DNA from: Cephalothrix spiralis
Taxonomy: Eukaryota; Nemertea; Palaeonemertea; Archinemertea; Cephalotrichidae
NCBI GenBank assembly: GCA_032353305.1
Contig: JAUCNG010034452.1
Location: 1 to 14,787, forward strand
Direction: 5' to 3'
DNA: 14,787 nucleotides
The stretch's first letter is position 1; the number at the start of each line of letters is the position of its first letter. The notes below the pieces were generated by a model, which saw only the letters and a program-made list of their open reading frames with translations, had not been told where the DNA came from and made no database searches. The translations under genes were made by a program, and so were the position numbers. Of the stretch, positions 14,645-14,787 are shown one piece after another.

Positions 14645-14787
14645 CACAATAAAGAGCATAAATCCCAACCCTATGATGTATATTGCGGGGTTCCTCAGGG
14701 GTCTAACCTTGGACCGATATTATTCCTGCTTTACATTAATGATATGCCTAATTCATCAAAAATTCTATTATTTCGTCTGTTTGCAGA
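14645..14787 (+). mobile_element. Non-LTR retrotransposon reverse transcriptase fragment (partial, broken)
   Basis: After an in-frame TAA (14642-14644), the plus strand reads [13 protein letters not shown] then [20 protein letters not shown], continuing to the start of an F-A-D-D-like motif at the window edge. GVPQGS-LGP-LF-LYIND is the hallmark of LINE-type reverse transcriptases (Jockey/CR1-like clades); the next motif would be the catalytic FADD. Sequence left of the TAA no longer reads as reverse transcriptase in this frame, so the copy is interrupted or 5'-decayed. Whether it is intact to the right is unknown. It lies in an MCCC2 intron, antisense to the gene. Confidence 0.88.

Overview
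The window looks like AT-rich nuclear DNA from an invertebrate animal. It has spliced exons with GT/AG borders, animal AATAAA signals, a tRNA-derived SINE, a non-LTR retrotransposon fragment, foldback/MITE-like elements and TTAGGG-type interstitial repeats. A lophotrochozoan, perhaps a mollusc, is my best guess. The hints are the base composition, several TACATGTA octamers and the large ankyrin-kinase gene. The species cannot be fixed from the sequence.

Two genes are clear. On the minus strand, five exons (13218-13294, 11858-11924, 10690-10846, 2353-2467, 1734-1819) join in perfect phase into 166 whole codons of the beta subunit of mitochondrial 3-methylcrotonyl-CoA carboxylase (MCCC2), a leucine-degradation enzyme. 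The upstream exons lie beyond the right edge and the last coding exon(s) beyond the left edge. On the plus strand, inside the 8.2 kb MCCC2 intron (2468-10689), sits a complete gene with an uninterrupted 1308-codon reading frame (4364-8290). It encodes about 23 ankyrin repeats followed by a C-terminal serine/threonine kinase domain with all catalytic residues. The two genes have no evident functional link; they are nested head-to-tail on opposite strands.

Left edge (1-1435): a short reading frame ending in TAA with a polyadenylation signal, probably the tail of another plus-strand gene; an 86-bp tandem duplication with a G15 run; a dense promoter-like cluster of CACGTG, CCAAT and TATA elements whose core is duplicated 164 bp apart but drives no gene I can see; and degenerate TTAGGG-type repeats.

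The introns are loaded with repeats: a long inverted repeat (about 8640-9064), a 232-bp MITE-like element (10168-10399), a minus-strand SINE (about 10925-11124), a possible DNA-transposon end (11334-11447) and two diverged copies of one repeat in opposite orientation (about 1905-2010 and 12258-12380). The right edge (13295-14787) is mostly uninformative AT-rich DNA and ends in a broken reverse transcriptase fragment.
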